Shown here piece after piece: positions 60,408-64,000 of a DNA stretch of 64,000 nt. The DNA is taken from NCBI GenBank assembly GCA_003246265.1, contig QKAU01000029.1, forward strand, positions 30,021 through 94,020, read 5' to 3'. Made by a program: the position numbers and the translations under genes. This DNA comes from Kiritimatiellales bacterium. GTDB taxonomy: Bacteria; Verrucomicrobiota; Kiritimatiellia; Kiritimatiellales; Pontiellaceae. The notes beneath the pieces are model-generated. The model saw nothing but the letters and a program-made list of their open reading frames with translations, was not told the DNA's origin and ran no database searches. Numbering within the stretch: the stretch's first letter is position 1; every line of letters begins with the position of its first letter.

Positions 60408-63400
60408 CTAGGCCAGCGAGACCGCGACGGTGCAGGGGTGCCCGTTGAGATCGAGTTCAACCCCCTCCACAGCCTTGCCGGACACCTGCTCGCAGGAGAG
60501 CGCCAAGATCTCGGCCTGGATGTAGTCGCGGTGCGCGGCGACCGCCTGCGCAACCTCGCCGTCCGCGGCGTAGCGGATGCCAATGCGCCGGGTCACCTCC
60601 AGATCCATCTCCTTGCGCAGGTTCTGCACCTTGCTGACAAACTCGCGGGCGAGCCCTTCGCGGACCAGGCCGTCGTCGAGCAGGGTATTGATCGCCACGA
60701 CCACCCCGGCGCTTTCGCTGACCGCCAGGCCCGCCTTGGGCGTGCGGACCACGTCGATGTCGCCGGCCAGGATCCGGACGGCCTCGCCATCGATCTCCAC
60801 CTCGTACCCCGCATCGAGGCACTGGCTGATCGCCGCGCCGTCCATCCGGGCGATGGCGCCCGCCACCTGCTTCATGCGGGGACCGAACTTCGGGCCGAGC
60901 TTCTTGAAGTTGGGCTTGGCCGACAGGATGGCGAATTCGGAGGCGTCGCTGGAGAAGAGCACCTCGCGCACGTTGAGTTCGTCCTGGATGAGCTCCTTGA
61001 GCTCCTCGGTCTCCCGGTCCCAAGGCCACGGCCAGACCACCTCCATGCCGGCGAGGGGCTGGCGGATCTTGAGCTTGTGCTCGACGCGCAGCGAGCGGCC
61101 CTGCTCGACCGCGTTCATGATGCGGGCCATCTTGTCCTCCAGCGCCTCGTCGCGCCGGGCATCGGCGGCGGTCGGGAAGTCGCAGAGGTGGACCGATTCG
61201 GGCATGCCACCGGTGCGGAGGTTCTGATGGATCGCCTCGGAGATGAAGGGGGTGAAGGGCGCGGCGATCTTGCAGAGGCCGAGCAGCACCTCGTAGAGCG
61301 TGGAATAGGCCTGCGCCTTGTCTGCATCGTCCTCGCTCTTCCAGAAGCGGCGGCGGGAGCGGCGGATATACCAGTTGGTCAGGTCCTCGATGAACTGGAC
61401 GAACGGGCGGACGGAAGCCTGAAGGTCGTAGCGGTCCATCGCCCCGGCCACCTGCTGCTCCAGCCGCGCCAGTGAACTCTGGATCCAGCGATCCATCAGG
61501 TTGCCGCGCTCGGCCACCGCCTTTTCCGGCGTCCATCCATCGACGTTGGCGTAGGTGACGAAGAAGCTGTAGGCGTTCCACCACGGCAGCAGCAGGTGGC
61601 GGAGCGCGTGCTTGACGCCCTCTTCCGAGAAGCGCAGCGATTCGGCGCGCACCACCGGGGAGTTGATCATGTAGAGGCGCAACGCATCGGCGCCGTATTC
61701 GTTGATCACATGCACCGGGTCGGGATAGTTCTGCAGGCGCTTGGACATCTTGCGCCCGTCCTCGGCCAGCACGAGGCCGTTGACCACCACGTTGCGGAAG
61801 GCAGGCTTGCCGAAGAGGGCCGTGGAGAGGACCATCAGCGTGTAGAACCAGCCGCGGGTCTGGTCGAGCCCCTCGGCGATGAAGTCGGCGGGGAAGTTGG
61901 CCTCGAAATAGTCCTTGTTCTCGAAGGGGTAGTGGTTCTGGGCATAGGGCATGGAGCCGGATTCGAACCAGCAGTCGAGCACCTCGGGCGTGCGCCGGTA
62001 GGTCTTGCCGCCCCGCTCGATGACGATGTCGTCGACGAAATGCTTGTGGAGGTCCACGACCTTGCGGCCCGACAGCTCCTCCAACTGGGCAATGGACGAG
62101 ACGCAGATCATGTCGTCCTTGTCGTCGACGTTGACCCACACCGGGATGCACGATCCCCAGAAACGGTTGCGGCTGATGTTCCAGTCCTTCGCCTCGGCCA
62201 GCCAGTTGGCGAAGCGCTTGTCGCCGACGTAGTCGGGCGTCCAATGGACCTCGGCATTGTTGGCGAGCATCTGGTCGCGCAGGTCCTCGACCCGCACGTA
62301 CCAGGCGTCGATGGCGCGGTAGATGAGCGGCGTATCGGTCCGTTCGCAGAAGGGGTAGCTGTGCTGGATGGTCGACTGGTGGATCAGCTTGCCGGCGTGC
62401 TTGAGCGCCTTGATGATCGCCTTGTCGGCATCCTTGCAGAACTCGCCGGCGTAGTCCGGCACCTGCGCGGTGAAGCGGCAGTCGTCGTCGAGCGGATCGA
62501 CCAGCGGGATGCCGGCATCGCGGCAGACGCGGTAGTCGTCCTCGCCGTAGGCCGGGGCCAGGTGGACGATGCCGGTGCCGTCCTCGGTCGAGACGAAACC
62601 GTCGACCAGGATGCGGAACGAATTGGGATTCTCCTTGAAGAAGTCGAAGATCGGCTCGTATTCGATGCCGGCCAGCTCCGCGCCCTTGCAGCACTTGAGG
62701 ATTTCGTACTCCTCCTCCGACTTGTAGTAGGCCGCCAGGCGTGCCTGGGCCAGAACGAACAGCTCGTGAGTCTCCCGGTCCTTGACTACCACATAGTCGA
62801 TTTCCGCGCCGGCGCAGATGGCCAGGTTGGAGGGCAGCGTCCATGGCGTGGTCGTCCAGACCAGCGCGCTGGCATGCTCGAACTCGAACCCCTTGAGGCG
62901 GACGCGGACGGTGATGGCCGGATCCTGCACATCCTGGTAGTTGCGGCCCGCCTCGAAGTTGGAGAGCGGCGTGTTGAGCTTCCAGCTGTAGGGCATGATG
63001 CGGTGCGCCTTGTAGATGCGCCCCTGCTTCCACAATTCGGAAAAGACCCACCAGATCGTCTCCATGAACGGGGTGTCCATGGTTTTGTAGTCGTTGCGGA
63101 AGTCGACCCAGCGGCCCATGCGCGTGACGGTCTTCTCCCACTCCTCGACATACCTGGTCACCATCGACCGGCACTGCTCGTTGAAGACGCCGACGCCCGC
63201 CTCCTTGATGGCCGGCGCGCCGGCCAGGCCGAGCGCCTCCTGCGCCAGCGCCTCGATCGGCAGACCGTGGCAGTCCCAGCCGAACCGGCGCGAAACATGG
63301 TGGCCGCGCATCGCCTGGTAGCGGGGAATGATGTCCTTGATGGTTCCCGCCAACAGATGGCCGTAGTGCGGCAGGCCGGTCGCAAAGGGAGGGCCGTCGT

Positions 63401-63530
63401 AGAAGACGAACTCCTTCCCTCCCTGTCGGATTTCCAGCGACTTCCTGAAGGTGTCCTGCTCCTGCCAGAGCCGGATGACCGCCTCCTCCATCCCCGGGAA
63501 ATCCACCTTGCTGGAAACTTCTTTGAACAT
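60408..63530 (-). CDS. ileS: Isoleucyl-tRNA synthetase, eukaryal-like (IleS2) type
   Basis: A 1,040-aa class Ia synthetase. HIGH-type motif HYGH is at residues 55-58 (PPFATGLPHYGHLLAGTIKD), RFGWDCHGLPIE follows, and KMSKR starts at Lys594. The editing domain lies between them (FVLAQARLAAY, DGTGIVHLAPAYGEDDY). The GLPHYGH and RRFGWDCHGLPIE forms, the length and the lack of a C-terminal zinc-binding cysteine cluster are those of the eukaryal/archaeal and IleS2 branch, also found in Chlamydiae. Bacterial IleS2 enzymes are generally less sensitive to mupirocin; that property is a family-level expectation. Confidence 0.96.
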   Translation of the reverse strand: MFKEVSSKVDFPGMEEAVIRLWQEQDTFRKSLEIRQGGKEFVFYDGPPFATGLPHYGHLLAGTIKDIIPRYQAMRGHHVSRRFGWDCHGLPIEALAQEALGLAGAPAIKEAGVGVFNEQCRSMVTRYVEEWEKTVTRMGRWVDFRNDYKTMDTPFMETIWWVFSELWKQGRIYKAHRIMPYSWKLNTPLSNFEAGRNYQDVQDPAITVRVRLKGFEFEHASALVWTTTPWTLPSNLAICAGAEIDYVVVKDRETHELFVLAQARLAAYYKSEEEYEILKCCKGAELAGIEYEPIFDFFKENPNSFRILVDGFVSTEDGTGIVHLAPAYGEDDYRVCRDAGIPLVDPLDDDCRFTAQVPDYAGEFCKDADKAIIKALKHAGKLIHQSTIQHSYPFCERTDTPLIYRAIDAWYVRVEDLRDQMLANNAEVHWTPDYVGDKRFANWLAEAKDWNISRNRFWGSCIPVWVNVDDKDDMICVSSIAQLEELSGRKVVDLHKHFVDDIVIERGGKTYRRTPEVLDCWFESGSMPYAQNHYPFENKDYFEANFPADFIAEGLDQTRGWFYTLMVLSTALFGKPAFRNVVVNGLVLAEDGRKMSKRLQNYPDPVHVINEYGADALRLYMINSPVVRAESLRFSEEGVKHALRHLLLPWWNAYSFFVTYANVDGWTPEKAVAERGNLMDRWIQSSLARLEQQVAGAMDRYDLQASVRPFVQFIEDLTNWYIRRSRRRFWKSEDDADKAQAYSTLYEVLLGLCKIAAPFTPFISEAIHQNLRTGGMPESVHLCDFPTAADARRDEALEDKMARIMNAVEQGRSLRVEHKLKIRQPLAGMEVVWPWPWDRETEELKELIQDELNVREVLFSSDASEFAILSAKPNFKKLGPKFGPRMKQVAGAIARMDGAAISQCLDAGYEVEIDGEAVRILAGDIDVVRTPKAGLAVSESAGVVVAINTLLDDGLVREGLAREFVSKVQNLRKEMDLEVTRRIGIRYAADGEVAQAVAAHRDYIQAEILALSCEQVSGKAVEGVELDLNGHPCTVAVSLA

Positions 63531-63573
63531 GGCTCTTGTCTCCGACCTACTTGCTGCTGGGCGTTAAAGTAAA

Positions 63574-63633
63574 ACCACAGAAGACTCGGAGGCCCACAAA
63601 GAACATCCTCCGCGCACCTCGGCTCTCTGTGGT
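63574..63633. repeat. ACCACAG...CTGTGGT imperfect inverted repeat
   Basis: ACCACAGAAGACTCGGAGG (63574-63592) faces CCTCGGCTCTCTGTGGT (63617-63633), an imperfect inverted repeat of about 18 bases per arm. Dispersed CACAGAG-type repeats of this form are frequent between genes in many bacterial genomes. It lies upstream of ileS. Confidence 0.45.
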
Positions 63634-63940
63634 GAAATCCTTCCCCCGTAACGGAAAGCGCAGAATGTACCGACTGGCCCAGGGGATGACAAGCAGGCAG
63701 GCGCCTGAATTTGGGTGCAACCGCCCCCACTCTCCTTGCGGAGTGGGCGGAAAGGATGAGATATGGATCATGACAGATGGAACCGGGTCTGCGACGCATT
63801 GGATCAAAAGGCTACCGCCGACGAGGTTCTCCTCCATGCTTCATAGTGCATCGTTCTGAAAAAGGCGCCGACTGGAATCCGTACCCCCCAAAGTACCTTG
63901 CGCACCAGCTGGCTGTATCTCACCCTGTCATTAACCAGCA
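63634..63940. other. Non-coding stretch upstream of ileS
   Basis: No convincing gene is seen here. The only structure is a hairpin, CCGCCCCCACTC (63721-63732) against GAGTGGGCGG (63741-63750). Short open frames lack ribosome sites and family motifs. Confidence 0.5.
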
Positions 63941-64000
63941 TCAGGGCTGTATCTCAACCTTGTAGAAGCAGGCATTCCCCGCACCGTATACCAGGTCGGT
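63941..64000 (-). CDS. Possible C-terminal end of a gene entering from the right
   Basis: On the minus strand the last 20 codons of the window read TDLVYGAGNACFYKVEIQP and then TGA at 63943-63941. Endings of the FYKVEI type are common in secreted proteins of Verrucomicrobia-related bacteria, which suggests a real C-terminus. Only 60 bases are visible, so the assignment is weak. Confidence 0.3.
   Translation of the reverse strand, partial: TDLVYGAGNACFYKVEIQP

Noticed and set aside
63531..63640. T-box riboswitch before ileS
   Set aside because: No T-box consensus sequence, specifier loop or terminator/antiterminator pair can be recognised in the short leader.
63777..63965. 62-aa plus-strand open frame near the right end
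   Set aside because: No ribosome site, no motif, and it crosses the likely C-terminus of a minus-strand gene.

Overview
The window is about 64 kb of GC-rich bacterial chromosome. It is densely packed on both strands with mostly housekeeping genes, many joined by ATGA or TGATG overlaps. I see no phage, plasmid, CRISPR or rRNA, only one tRNA and a few decayed mobile or repeat remnants. Several traits suggest a PVC-type bacterium, most likely Kiritimatiellota, Lentisphaerota or Verrucomicrobiota. These are a eukaryal-type IleRS next to a DksA-like protein and LspA, a large DUF2723 membrane protein, an RpiB-GlyA fusion, ECF sigma factors coupled to VWA/anti-sigma proteins, and giant secreted proteins. 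The lineage is an inference and was not tested by any search.

Layout, left to right. 1-3097: end of hpt, then a tight operon of three exported hydrolases (phosphatase, ADPRM-like metallophosphoesterase, lactonase). 3098-3503: a decayed patch with an IS110-type transposase relic. 3504-6268: tsaC, low-molecular-weight phosphatase and a fused rpiB-glyA gene, in the order known from Bacillus (ywlC-ywlE-ywlF-glyA). 6351-7519: ECF sigma factor plus a small membrane protein. 7598-11342: udg/rluD, a CinA-like protein and rsmB. 11539-14117: a two-gene MotAB/ZorAB-like ion-driven motor pair behind a sigma-54-like promoter. 14170-17697: htrA, xseB, xseA, ymdB. 17763-27390: a giant internally duplicated exported protein, an anti-sigma/VWA fusion and its ECF sigma factor. 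27561-31483: GlpD-like flavoprotein, proB, proA. 31490-33433: a WecA-like sugar-phosphate transferase fused to a CoA-binding/Rossmann domain. Then tRNA-Asp, an orphan parA, rsmE, dnaJ, grpE. 37319-42735: two alpha/beta hydrolases, era, a SurA-type isomerase, a DCC protein and a Gfo/Idh/MocA oxidoreductase. 42895-47049: a sulfane-sulfur operon (ArsR regulator, CoADR-rhodanese-TusA-DsrE fusion, DUF302, DUF4405). 47122-54210: an unknown membrane protein, purH, a DUF2723/TPR membrane protein and a glycosyltransferase. 54262-63530: pnp, rpsO, hflX, miaA, lspA, a DksA-like protein with a histone-H1-like tail, and ileS.

The accessory content most worth attention is the motor pair, the sigma/anti-sigma-VWA/giant-protein module, the sulfur operon with a shared TTATCATAA box in two promoters, and the multi-domain fusions (RpiB-GlyA, WecA-CoA-binding). 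Functions are read from motifs and known families. No database search was run.
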